NCBI GenBank assembly: GCA_035500775.1
Contig: DATJWY010000112.1
Span: 1 to 10,448 of the forward strand
DNA length: 10,448 nucleotides
Direction: 5' to 3'
Source of the DNA: DATJWY01 sp035500775
Lineage (GTDB): Bacteria > Pseudomonadota > Alphaproteobacteria > Acetobacterales > Acetobacteraceae
The notes under the pieces were generated by a model. It was not told where the DNA came from. It was given only the letters and a program-made list of their open reading frames with translations, and did no database searches. Of this stretch, positions 1-6,242 are shown piece after piece; the stretch's first letter is position 1, and each line of letters starts with the position of its first letter. The position numbers were made by a program, and so were the translations under genes.

Positions 1-883
1 AACTCTCCGCCCAGGCCGCGCGCGACGCGCCGGAGAGAACGAGTTGCAGCACCGGCGCGTCGGCGGCGTCGAGCGGGGAACCGGCCCCGGATTCGTCGCT
101 CCGGGCGGAAAAGCTGGTGGCGTTCAGCACCACGTCCGGCCGCCAGTCCCGGAGGCGTTCGGCGACGAAGGCGGCCGCCGTCTGCTCCTTCAGGCTGCCG
201 GCGAAGAGCGCCCGCACGCCGATGCCACGCGCCGCCAGCGCCGCTGCCAGCGCCTCGACCGGCGCGATGTCCCCGGCCAGCAGATGCGAGCGGTAGAACA
301 CGATGACCGCCGACGCCCAGCCGGTTTCCGGCACCGGCAATTTATGCGTGCCACAGCTCAACACCGGCACGGCGGTCACGCCGGGATCGTCACCGAGGCC
401 GGCGAGATGCGCGCAGAGTCTGAGCGCCAGACGCAGATTATCCGGCCCGCCCTGGCTCAGGCAGGCATCGAGCCGTGCGCGCGTCGCTTCCGGCACGGTG
501 GAAAGCTCCGCGAGCCGCGCATCCGCCCGCCCATCTCCCGGTAGCAGGGCGAGGGCGATGGAGCTTGCCCGGCACAGGGCGGCAAACTCCTCGGCCCCGT
601 AGCGCCAGTAATCGAGTCCGCCGAGCAGCCGCACCACGACGCAGTGCGCGCGCGCGATCACCTGCTCGGCGTAGAGATCGACCGACATCGGATGCCGCAG
701 CCGCGCCAGATTGGCGAGGCGGAGTGACGGGCGTGGGACCGGTAGCCGCTCCCAGGCGGCGGCCATGGCGCCGAGATCGCTGTCGGAGAAGGAGAGGAAG
801 ACGAGATCAGCCGGGCTTTGTCCGAGATCGGCGGCGTCCGCCTCCTCGTCCAGGCTGCGCGTCTCCCGCGCCAGCAGGTGCAA
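1..883 (-). CDS. cobN: Cobaltochelatase subunit CobN, N-terminal part (runs off left edge)
   Basis: This is the large subunit of the aerobic, ATP-dependent cobaltochelatase (CobNST), which inserts Co2+ into hydrogenobyrinic acid a,c-diamide in the cytoplasm. About 294 codons are visible and the frame is still open at base 1; the family is usually above 1,000 residues, so roughly the first quarter is present. The N-terminus reads MHLLARE, followed by DLGQSPADLVFLS at about residues 20-32, the typical opening of CobN. Further in are VVVRLLGGLDYWRYG and, near residue 180, VIVFYRSHLLAGD, both CobN-like. The start is TTG at 883-881, with GGAGG (897-893) 9 nt upstream. That Shine-Dalgarno lies inside the last codons of cobW, whose stop is 4 nt before the TTG, so translation is probably coupled. 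It is the third gene of the riboswitch-led operon. The identification is by recall of the family; the start codon is inferred. Confidence 0.9.
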   Translation of the reverse strand, partial: MHLLARETRSLDEEADAADLGQSPADLVFLSFSDSDLGAMAAAWERLPVPRPSLRLANLARLRHPMSVDLYAEQVIARAHCVVVRLLGGLDYWRYGAEEFAALCRASSIALALLPGDGRADARLAELSTVPEATRARLDACLSQGGPDNLRLALRLCAHLAGLGDDPGVTAVPVLSCGTHKLPVPETGWASAVIVFYRSHLLAGDIAPVEALAAALAARGIGVRALFAGSLKEQTAAAFVAERLRDWRPDVVLNATSFSARSDESGAGSPLDAADAPVLQLVLSGASRAAWAES

Positions 884-887
884 GGCG

Positions 888-1955
888 TCAGGCCTCCGTC
901 GCGGCGCTGGCGGTGGGCGCGCCGGCGATGGCGTCGGCGATGGCGTTGCGGTCCAGCCCGGTGCGGCCGATCACAACCAATTGGCCCATGCGCGCCTCCG
1001 CCACCGGCCAAGGCTGGTCATAGGCATGGCGGAACCGCCCACCGACACCCTGCACCGCGAGCCGCATCGCCTTGCCGCGCACCGGGACGAAACCCTTGAT
1101 GCGCAGCACGTCATGCGCCTCGGTGACACCGCGCAACGTGGCGACCAGCGTTTCAGGCGATTCGATTTCTGCCAGAGTCACGCTGAAGCTTTCGAAATCG
1201 TCGTGCTCGTGTTCGCCATCCGCCGCGTCGTGATGCGAGGGGCGGGCGGCGAGATCGTCCTCCGCCGCGGCGCCGAGGCCGAGCAGCACCGCCGGATCGA
1301 GCCTGCCCTCGCGCGCCGGCACCACCTTGGTCGCGCGCGGGGTGGCGGCGCTGACCTGGCGGGCGAGAGCCTCGGCCTCGTCGTCGCGCAAAAGGTCGGT
1401 CTTGTTGAGCACGATCAGGTCGGCGGCCTGGATCTGATCCTCGTAGACCTCGGCGAGCGGGTTGTCGTGATCGAGCGACGGATCGGCGGCGCGTTGCAGG
1501 GCCACCGCCGCCGGATCGTCGGCGAAACGGCCGGCGGCGACGGCCGGGCCGTCCACCACCGCGATCACCCCATCGACGGTGACGCGGGAGCGGATGTCCG
1601 GCCAGTTGAAGGCGCGCAGCAGCGGCTTCGGCAAGGCGAGGCCGGAGGTTTCGATCAGGATGTGCTCGGGGGGCGCCGGGCGGTCGAGCAGGCGTTGGAT
1701 GGTCGGCAGGAAATCCTCGGCCACGGTGCAGCAGAGGCAGCCATTGGCCAACTCGACGATGTCCTCCTCCGCGCAGCCCGGGATGCCGCAGCTCTTCAGC
1801 GTCTCGCCATCAATGCCGAGCGCGCCGAACTCGTTGACGATCACGGCGATGCGGCGGCCGCCGGCATGCTCCAGCACATGCCGCACCAGGGTGGTCTTGC
1901 CGGCGCCGAGGAAGCCGGTGACGATCGTCGCGGGGATTTTTGCAAGCGTGGTCAC
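888..1955 (-). CDS. cobW: CobW, cobalt-handling G3E GTPase of the B12 pathway
   Basis: This 355-residue protein belongs to the COG0523/G3E GTPase family. CobW is known from published work to bind Co2+ together with GTP and is thought to supply cobalt for the CobN chelatase. The sequence shows the Walker A motif GFLGAGKTT at 14-22, NEFG at 41-44, the metal-site motif GCLCC at 72-76, ETSG at 102-105, and the guanine-specificity motif NKTD at 184-187. A His/Asp-rich stretch (H241, H242, H249, H251) separates it from the C-terminal CobW_C domain. An extra pair, C56 and C61, precedes the GCLCC motif. The start is GTG at 1955-1953, with GGAGG at 1967-1963, 7 nt upstream. The start overlaps the stop of the DUF1636 gene by 4 nt (GTGA), a classic coupling arrangement. 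The same frame stays open far upstream, but that part is a shadow of DUF1636 and the leader. Confidence 0.95.
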   Translation of the reverse strand: MTTLAKIPATIVTGFLGAGKTTLVRHVLEHAGGRRIAVIVNEFGALGIDGETLKSCGIPGCAEEDIVELANGCLCCTVAEDFLPTIQRLLDRPAPPEHILIETSGLALPKPLLRAFNWPDIRSRVTVDGVIAVVDGPAVAAGRFADDPAAVALQRAADPSLDHDNPLAEVYEDQIQAADLIVLNKTDLLRDDEAEALARQVSAATPRATKVVPAREGRLDPAVLLGLGAAAEDDLAARPSHHDAADGEHEHDDFESFSVTLAEIESPETLVATLRGVTEAHDVLRIKGFVPVRGKAMRLAVQGVGGRFRHAYDQPWPVAEARMGQLVVIGRTGLDRNAIADAIAGAPTASAATEA

Positions 1956-2335
1956 GGATTTGCCTCCGGGGCGGGGATGCGGCCGAGAACGATGTCGCGC
2001 AGCGAGGCGGGGCGGCGCGAGGGAAGCACCGTGCCGCGTTCCGAGGCGGCATAGGTGCCGGCATAGGTCAGCAGATCCTCTGCCAGTTCGGCGCTGAGAT
2101 GGCCGAGCAGCATGGTCCATTTGCCCGGCGCGGCGAGGGCGGCGGTGCAGCCATGGCCGCAGGCGGCGAGGCAGGTCACCTCGCGCAGCGCGACCACGGG
2201 CTCGGCCTGCCCGGCGAGCCGGGCCGCGAGCGCGGCGTGCAGATGCGCGCCCGGCGGCATCTCGTCCGGAGCGAGGTCGCGCCCGGCGCGGCAGGTGACG
2301 CAGACATGCAGATGGGGAAGCGTTTGTTCTGTCAC
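1952..2335 (-). CDS. DUF1636 cysteine-rich, predicted metal-binding protein
   Basis: This small protein (127 residues from the chosen start) matches my recollection of the DUF1636 family, often labelled predicted metal-binding protein, whose biochemical role is unknown to me. Numbered from the chosen start, a CVTC pair lies at C12/C15 and a second cluster, TCLAACGHGC, gives C55, C59 and C63. Five cysteines in this CxxC plus CxxxCxxxC layout suggest a thioredoxin-like 2Fe-2S or zinc fold. No signal peptide or membrane segment is visible, so it is cytoplasmic. GTG at 2335-2333 gives the N-terminus MTEQTLPHLHVCVTC, which fits the family; an in-frame TTG at 2350-2348 would add five residues. It is the first gene after the cobalamin riboswitch and overlaps cobW by 4 nt, so its level should fall when B12 is plentiful. 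A part in cobalt delivery or chelatase support is inferred from context only. Confidence 0.8.
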   Translation of the reverse strand: MTEQTLPHLHVCVTCRAGRDLAPDEMPPGAHLHAALAARLAGQAEPVVALREVTCLAACGHGCTAALAAPGKWTMLLGHLSAELAEDLLTYAGTYAASERGTVLPSRRPASLRDIVLGRIPAPEANP

Positions 2336-2521
2336 CGGACCCTGATCCAAGGCCGGCGCCGGCTCCGCTGCTTCCGGTGAGGAAGGAGCAGAAGGCCCGC
2401 GCCGCGCGCGTCATCGGGTGCCGACCGCCTCCCGACGGCGCGATCATGCACCGGGGAGGGCCGGGGTCCTGGTGGAAACCCCGCCGCCACCGGGGCACCC
2501 CGCCCGGCATCGCGGTCTGTT
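2336..2521 (-). other. Long leader / expression platform between riboswitch and DUF1636
   Basis: About 185 nt separate the aptamer core from the first start codon of the operon. The RNA is extremely GC-rich and can form several competing hairpins, such as CGGGG-TG-CCCCG and CGGGGT paired with ACCCCG just after the aptamer. I see no hairpin followed by a run of U, so a simple intrinsic terminator is not evident. Control of ribosome access or a Rho-dependent mechanism is more likely, but this is inference. The cobW reading frame is open through the region, but its composition does not look coding and I recognise no protein there. Confidence 0.4.
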
Positions 2522-2694
2522 GCCGATGGCAGGTCTCCTGGCTCGCGGATCCGGCGCGCCCCGCCCGCCTTCCCGGGGAAGGCCCCCAGTGGCATGGTGG
2601 CGGAACGCTCTCCGCTGACAGTTGCGGGGGCAGCCACGGCCTTGGAACGTGCCCCTTTCCGGGCCGGTCCGCACCGTGTTCCCTTTTAACCGGC
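2522..2694 (-). promoter_or_regulatory. Cobalamin (adenosylcobalamin) riboswitch
   Basis: Read on the minus strand, the conserved blocks of the cobalamin aptamer occur in order: TTAAAAGGGAACACGGTG near 2690-2673; CCGCAACTGT at 2627-2618; the B12 box GCCACTG at 2593-2587; GGGAAGGCGGGCG just after it; and CAGGAGACCTGCC at 2540-2528. The outer stem can pair GCCGGT (2694-2689) with ATCGGC (2527-2522), including one G-U pair. It is upstream of and in the same direction as DUF1636-cobW-cobN, so binding of the B12 end product would be expected to switch off cobalt handling and chelation genes. The divergent cobU arm is not downstream of it. No second aptamer is seen on the plus strand. Confidence 0.95.
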
Positions 2695-2734
2695 CGCCCG
2701 GATCGCCCCGCGCGGCCAGACCATCGAGACTGCA

Positions 2735-2763
2735 CTGGTAGGCCGGTTGCGGCGGTCCGTCAA
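2735..2763 (-). promoter_or_regulatory. Candidate sigma-70 promoter for the riboswitch transcript
   Basis: On the minus strand TTGACG (2763-2758) resembles a -35 box. After a 17-nt spacer comes TACCAG (2740-2735), a weak -10 box. Transcription would begin near 2728, about 35 nt before the aptamer, which is a sensible layout. The -10 match is poor, so this is a suggestion only. The segment overlaps the upstream region of cobU, so the two arms probably share a compact promoter zone. Confidence 0.4.
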
Positions 2764-2777
2764 AGCCCAACCCCGTC

Positions 2778-2784
2778 AAGGAGG
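2778..2784 (+). promoter_or_regulatory. Strong Shine-Dalgarno that places the cobU start at a CTG codon
   Basis: AAGGAGG is a near-perfect ribosome binding site and lies 8 nt before CTG at 2793-2795. No ATG, GTG or TTG exists in the cobU frame between the upstream in-frame TAG (2739-2741) and the GTG at 2871, which lies after the P-loop. The site therefore decides the start. Confidence 0.7.
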
Positions 2785-2792
2785 ATCACACC

Positions 2793-3308
2793 CTGTCCGA
2801 TCCGCTGCCCCATCTCACCCTGGTCCTGGGCGGCGCCCGCTCCGGCAAGAGCCGCCATGCCGAGGCGCTGGTGGAGGCGTTGCCCGGTCCGTGGGCGTAT
2901 ATCGCCACCGCCGAGGCCTGGGATGAGGAAATGCAAGCCCGCATCGCCACGCATCGCGACCGGCGCGGCGAGGGCTGGCGCACGCTGGAGGCGCCGGTCG
3001 ATCTGGCCGGGGCGCTCGCGGCGGCGGGCGAGGCGCCGGTGCTGGTGGATTGCCTGACGCTCTGGCTCACCAACCTGATGCTCGGCGAGCATGACGTGGC
3101 GGCGGCGACCGGGGATTTCGTCCAGGCGCTGGCGGCGCGGACGGCGCCGACCGTGCTGGTGGCGAACGAAGTGGGACTCGGCATCGTGCCGGATAACGCG
3201 CTCGCCCGCGCCTTCCGTGATGAGGCCGGGCGGCTCAATCAGGCGCTGGCGGCGCTGGCCGGGCAGGTGGTGTTCATGGTGGCCGGGTTGCCTATGCGGG
3301 TGAGGTAA
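2793..3308 (+). CDS. cobU: Adenosylcobinamide kinase / adenosylcobinamide-phosphate guanylyltransferase, CTG start
   Basis: This bifunctional enzyme (CobU, called CobP in Pseudomonas) phosphorylates adenosylcobinamide and then transfers GMP to give AdoCbi-GDP, the activated intermediate of nucleotide-loop assembly. It is 171 residues long, normal for the family. The P-loop GGARSGKS is at 13-20. YIATAEAWDEEM begins at 36. HRDRRGEGW follows, with H54 matching the guanylylated histidine of the family. VDCLTLWLTN and the NEVGLGIVP segment complete the fold, and the end, VAGLPMRVR, is typical. The P-loop is needed for activity and lies upstream of the first conventional start (GTG 2871), so a start at GTG would give a dead protein. 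CTG at 2793 with an ideal Shine-Dalgarno is the only good choice. It heads the cobU-cobO-cobQ arm. Its stop codon touches the inverted-repeat element. Confidence 0.9.
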   Translation: MSDPLPHLTLVLGGARSGKSRHAEALVEALPGPWAYIATAEAWDEEMQARIATHRDRRGEGWRTLEAPVDLAGALAAAGEAPVLVDCLTLWLTNLMLGEHDVAAATGDFVQALAARTAPTVLVANEVGLGIVPDNALARAFRDEAGRLNQALAALAGQVVFMVAGLPMRVR

Positions 3309-3430
3309 AGGCCAGGGGCGCTGCCCCTGGACCCCGCCGGGGCCTTGAGGCCCCGGACTCCCGGTCACTTAAGTAATGGATTGCAAAGGCTTAGCCTTTG
3401 CCGGGGTCCAAGGGCAGCGCCCCTGGCCTT
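3308..3430. repeat. Four-hairpin element bounded by a 29-bp inverted repeat
   Basis: The left arm (3308-3336) and right arm (3402-3430) are reverse complements at 28 of 29 positions. Each arm is itself a stem-loop: CCAGGGGC-GCT-GCCCCTGG at 3312-3330 is perfect, and 3408-3426 is the same with one mismatch. Between the arms lie two more hairpins: GGGGCC-TTGA-GGCCCC at 3339-3354 and GCAAAGGC-TTA-GCCTTTGC at 3383-3401. The element begins on the last base of the cobU stop codon and ends 26 nt before the cobO ATG. The layout resembles paired REP units (REPIN) or a small non-autonomous mobile element. It could equally act as an mRNA-stabilising or partial terminator structure. I see no second copy in this window. 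Confidence 0.85.
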
Positions 3431-3456
3431 CCTTTCTCCCCAGCAGGACCCGCCCC

Positions 3457-4056
3457 ATGAACGAAGCCACCCGCCACCGCGACAAGATGCGCCACCGCAA
3501 GGCGGTGCAGGATGCGGAGGTCGCCGGCAAGACGATCGAGAAGGGCCTGCTGATCGTCCACACCGGCGCCGGCAAGGGTAAATCCACCGCCGCTTTCGGT
3601 CTCTTGCTCCGTATGGTCGGGCATGGCCGGCGCTGTGGCGTCGTGCAGTTCATCAAGGGCGCCTGGTCCACCGGGGAGCGCCGCGTGCTCGAAGGCTTCG
3701 GGCCGCTCGTCAGCTGGCACAGCATGGGCGAGGGCTTCACATGGGAGACGCAGGACCGCGATCGCGACATCGCTGCTTGCCGCGCCGCCTGGGAGCGGGC
3801 GGTCGCGCTGATGGCGGAACCGGACCTCGCCTTGCTGGTGCTGGACGAACTGAATATCGCGCTTCGTTACGGCTATCTGCCGGAGGAAGAGGTGCTTGCC
3901 GCCCTGGCCGCGCGCCGGCCGGACCTGCATGTCGTCGTCACAGGCCGCAATGCCCGCCCGGCGCTGATCGAGGCGGCCGATCTCGTGACCGAAATGACGG
4001 CGGTGAAACACCATTTCGCCGCCGGGGTGAAGGCGCAGCAGGGCATCGAGTTCTGA
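3457..4056 (+). CDS. cobO: Cob(I)yrinic acid a,c-diamide adenosyltransferase (CobO/CobA type)
   Basis: This 199-residue enzyme transfers the adenosyl group of ATP to the cobalt of cob(I)yrinic acid a,c-diamide, forming the Co-C bond. The P-loop TGAGKGKSTAAFG lies at 36-48; most relatives have Asn where A38 stands. VVQFIKGAW follows, then LLVLDELNIALRYGYL and the C-terminal signature AVKHHFAAGVKAQQGIEF, which is diagnostic of the CobO/BtuR family. The N-terminal helix rich in His, Arg and Lys (RHRDKMRHRKAV) is also usual. ATG at 3457 has AGGA 8 nt upstream and gives the family N-terminus. An upstream in-frame ATG at 3376 lies inside the repeat element and would add 27 residues unlike the family. 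The stop overlaps the cobQ start (TGATG). Confidence 0.95.
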   Translation: MNEATRHRDKMRHRKAVQDAEVAGKTIEKGLLIVHTGAGKGKSTAAFGLLLRMVGHGRRCGVVQFIKGAWSTGERRVLEGFGPLVSWHSMGEGFTWETQDRDRDIAACRAAWERAVALMAEPDLALLVLDELNIALRYGYLPEEEVLAALAARRPDLHVVVTGRNARPALIEAADLVTEMTAVKHHFAAGVKAQQGIEF

Positions 4057-5516
4057 TGCCGCGCGCCTTGATGCTCCAGGGCACCGGGTCGAGCGTCGGC
4101 AAGTCGGTGCTGCTCGCCGGGCTCGCGCGGGCCTGCCTGCGCCGGGGCATCGCGGTGCGCCCGTTCAAGCCGCAGAACATGTCGAACAACGCGGCGGTGG
4201 CGGCGGATGGCGGCGAGATCGGCCGCGCCCAGGCATTGCAGGCGCGGGCCGCCGGGGTCGCGCCGAGCGTGCACATGAATCCGGTGCTGCTGAAGCCGCA
4301 GAGCGAGACCGGGTCGCAGATCGTCGTCCAGGGGCAGGTCTTCGGCACGGCGCGGGCGCGGGAGTATCAGGCGCTCAAGCCGTCGCTCATGCCGCGCGTG
4401 CTGGAGAGTTTCGCGCTTGTGGGGCAGGGGGCGGATCTGGTCCTGGTCGAGGGCGCGGGCAGCGCCTCGGAGATCAATCTGCGCCGGGGTGACATCGCCA
4501 ATATGGGTTTCGCCCGCGCGACCGGCACGCCGGTGGTGCTGATCGGCGATATCGACCGGGGCGGGGTGATCGCGAGCCTGGTCGGCACGCGGCATGTGCT
4601 CGATCCGGCGGATGCGGCGCTGATCCGGGGCTTTATCGTCAACCGGATGCGGGGCGATCCGTCGCTGTTTGAAGAGGGCATGCGGGAGATCGCGGCGCGC
4701 ACCGGTTGGGCGGCGCTCGGGCTGGTGCCGTTCATTCCGGAACTCGGCCGTCTGCCGGCGGAGGATGCGCATGAGTTGGCCGCCGCCCTGCCGGCGCCGC
4801 GTGCGGGGGCGGGACTGCGCGTGGCGGTGCCGCTGCTGCCCTGCATCGCCAATTTCGACGATCTCGACCCGCTTCGTGCCGAGCCCGACATCGCGCTGAC
4901 CTTGGTGCCGCCCGGCGCGCCGTTGCCTTGCTGTGACCTCGTGCTCTTGCCCGGCTCCAAGGCGACCATCGCCGATCTCGGCGCTCTGCGGGCAGAAGGG
5001 TGGGATATCGACATCCTGGCGCATCGCCGGCGCGGCGGGCATGTGCTCGGCCTGTGCGGCGGCTACCAGATGCTCGGGCGCAGAATCACCGACCCGGAGG
5101 GGGTGGAGGGGCCGCCGGGCGCGGTGGCGGGGCTCGGGTTGCTCGATATCGAGACCGTGCTCGCCGGGCCGAAGCGTGTGGCCCCGGTGCGGGGCTGGCT
5201 CGCGAACGGGGCTGCGGAGGTCGAGGGTTATGAGATCCATCTCGGCCGCAGCGCGGGACCGGATGCGGCGCGGCCGCTGGTGCGTTTCGCGGATGGCCGG
5301 GAGGACGGCGCCGCGTCCCCGGACGGCCGGGTGCGCGGCACCTACGTGCACGGGCTGTTCACCGCCGATGCGGCACGGGAGGCGCTGATCCGCGGTCTCG
5401 GCGGCAGCCCAGCGGCGCGCAGTCACGCGGCGGAGGTGGAGGCCACGCTGGATGCGCTGGCGGCGCATCTGGAGGCGCATCTGGATGTGGACCGGCTCCT
5501 GGCGCTGGCCGGGTGA
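4056..5516 (+). CDS. cobQ: Adenosylcobyric acid synthase (glutamine-hydrolysing)
   Basis: CobQ amidates side chains b, d, e and g of adenosylcobyrinic a,c-diamide, using glutamine and ATP. At 486 residues it has the usual length. The N-terminal dethiobiotin-synthetase-like domain carries the P-loop GTGSSVGKS (9-17), followed by KPQNMSNNAAV, VEGAGSASEINLRRGDIANMG and DIDRGGV. The C-terminal class-I-like glutaminase domain has the nucleophile C334 in GLCGGYQMLG, and H432 in YVHGLF. ATG at 4056 shares its A with the TGA of cobO, so translation is coupled. An intrinsic terminator follows 10 nt after the stop, making cobQ the last gene of the arm. Genes for the next steps (cobD/cbiB, cobS, cobT, cobC) are not in the window. 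Confidence 0.96.
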   Translation: MPRALMLQGTGSSVGKSVLLAGLARACLRRGIAVRPFKPQNMSNNAAVAADGGEIGRAQALQARAAGVAPSVHMNPVLLKPQSETGSQIVVQGQVFGTARAREYQALKPSLMPRVLESFALVGQGADLVLVEGAGSASEINLRRGDIANMGFARATGTPVVLIGDIDRGGVIASLVGTRHVLDPADAALIRGFIVNRMRGDPSLFEEGMREIAARTGWAALGLVPFIPELGRLPAEDAHELAAALPAPRAGAGLRVAVPLLPCIANFDDLDPLRAEPDIALTLVPPGAPLPCCDLVLLPGSKATIADLGALRAEGWDIDILAHRRRGGHVLGLCGGYQMLGRRITDPEGVEGPPGAVAGLGLLDIETVLAGPKRVAPVRGWLANGAAEVEGYEIHLGRSAGPDAARPLVRFADGREDGAASPDGRVRGTYVHGLFTADAAREALIRGLGGSPAARSHAAEVEATLDALAAHLEAHLDVDRLLALAG

Positions 5517-5525
5517 CCCGGCAGG

Positions 5526-5563
5526 CGACGTCCCGGAGAGCGGATCAGCCGGGACGTCGTTTT
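5526..5563 (+). terminator. Rho-independent terminator after cobQ
   Basis: CGACGTCCCGG (5526-5536) pairs perfectly with CCGGGACGTCG (5549-5559), giving an 11-bp stem with a 12-nt loop, followed at once by TTTT (5560-5563). It starts 10 nt after the cobQ stop and ends 8 nt before the stop codon of the convergent glycosylase gene. The T run is on the plus strand, so it mainly serves the cob arm. Confidence 0.85.
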
Positions 5564-5570
5564 GGCAGCG

Positions 5571-6242
5571 TCATGAAGCGGGGGCGTTGATCCGCTGGCG
5601 CAGCGTTTCCACCACTTCCGCGAACATGGCCTCGGTCAGCCGGCCGGTGCTCGTGTTGTGGCGGGAGGCATGGTAGCTGTCGGCGAGCAGCAACCCGTCC
5701 GGCAGAACGTGCATGGCGCCATGCCGGAAGCGGATACGGCTTGGCGCGATGCCGCAGGCTTTCAGCACCGCCGCATGCGCCAGCACGCCGAGGGCGAGGA
5801 CCGCGCGCAGATTGGGCATCGCCTGGAGTTCGGCCTGCAGGAAGCGGTTGCAGGTCGCGACCTCTTTCGGCTCCGGCAGGTTGGCCGGCGGCACGCAGCG
5901 CACGGCGTTGACGATGCGGCAATCCTGCAGGGTCAGCCCGTCATCCGGCTCGGCATGGTAGGTGCCATGCGCGAAGCCGAAATGGGTGAGGGTGTCGTAC
6001 AGCAGGATGCCGGCATGGTCGCCGGTGAACGGGCGGCCGGTGCGGTTGGCGCCCTTCACCCCCGGCGCCATGCCGACGATGAGCACGGGCGCGCGGGGAT
6101 CGCCGAAGCTCGGCACGGGGCCGTTGAACCAGTCCGGATGCGCGGCCCGGTTCTGACGGCGGTATTCGGCGAGGCGCGGGCAGAGCTGGCAATCCGCCGG
6201 GGGGCTCTCGATCTGGATCGCGCCCTGGCCGTCAAGCGGCAT
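5571..6242 (-). CDS. Family-5 (UDGb-type) Fe-S uracil-DNA glycosylase
   Basis: This 223-residue protein belongs to the uracil-DNA glycosylase superfamily and should remove uracil, or related deaminated bases, from DNA. Motif 1 reads GMAPGVKGANRTGRPFTGD (57-75). It lacks the catalytic Asp/Asn of other UDG families, which is the hallmark of family 5. Motif 2, SYHASRHNTSTGRLT (189-203), has the family-5 NT-TGRLT ending. Four cysteines, C18 and C21 (CQLC), C116 and C131, are placed as in the [4Fe-4S] cluster of thermophilic relatives. The ATG at 6242 overlaps the end of the NYN gene by 11 nt, so the two are cotranscribed with the glycosylase second. It converges on cobQ. Specificity (uracil, hypoxanthine or xanthine) cannot be read from sequence alone. 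Confidence 0.9.
   Translation of the reverse strand: MPLDGQGAIQIESPPADCQLCPRLAEYRRQNRAAHPDWFNGPVPSFGDPRAPVLIVGMAPGVKGANRTGRPFTGDHAGILLYDTLTHFGFAHGTYHAEPDDGLTLQDCRIVNAVRCVPPANLPEPKEVATCNRFLQAELQAMPNLRAVLALGVLAHAAVLKACGIAPSRIRFRHGAMHVLPDGLLLADSYHASRHNTSTGRLTEAMFAEVVETLRQRINAPAS

Noticed and set aside
711..2054. 447-codon plus-strand open frame opposite cobN, cobW and DUF1636
   Set aside because: It is exactly antisense to well-supported genes and has no recognisable motif.
1956..2735. Long upstream extension of the cobW frame, open through DUF1636, the leader and the riboswitch
   Set aside because: It overlaps a recognisable DUF1636 gene and a structured riboswitch. The CobW family begins at the GTG just before the Walker A motif, and the extra residues resemble nothing known.
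2377..3057. 226-codon plus-strand open frame across the riboswitch and the start of cobU
   Set aside because: It is in a different frame from the CobU motifs, antisense to the riboswitch, and rich in Arg, Pro and Trp as expected for shadow frames in GC-rich DNA.
3376..3456. 27-residue N-terminal extension of CobO from ATG 3376
   Set aside because: The extension is encoded by the right half of the inverted-repeat element, while ATG 3457 has a ribosome site and gives the family N-terminus.
3873..5480. 535-codon minus-strand open frame opposite cobO and cobQ
   Set aside because: It is the His/Arg/Gln-rich mirror frame of cobQ, a common GC-rich artefact.
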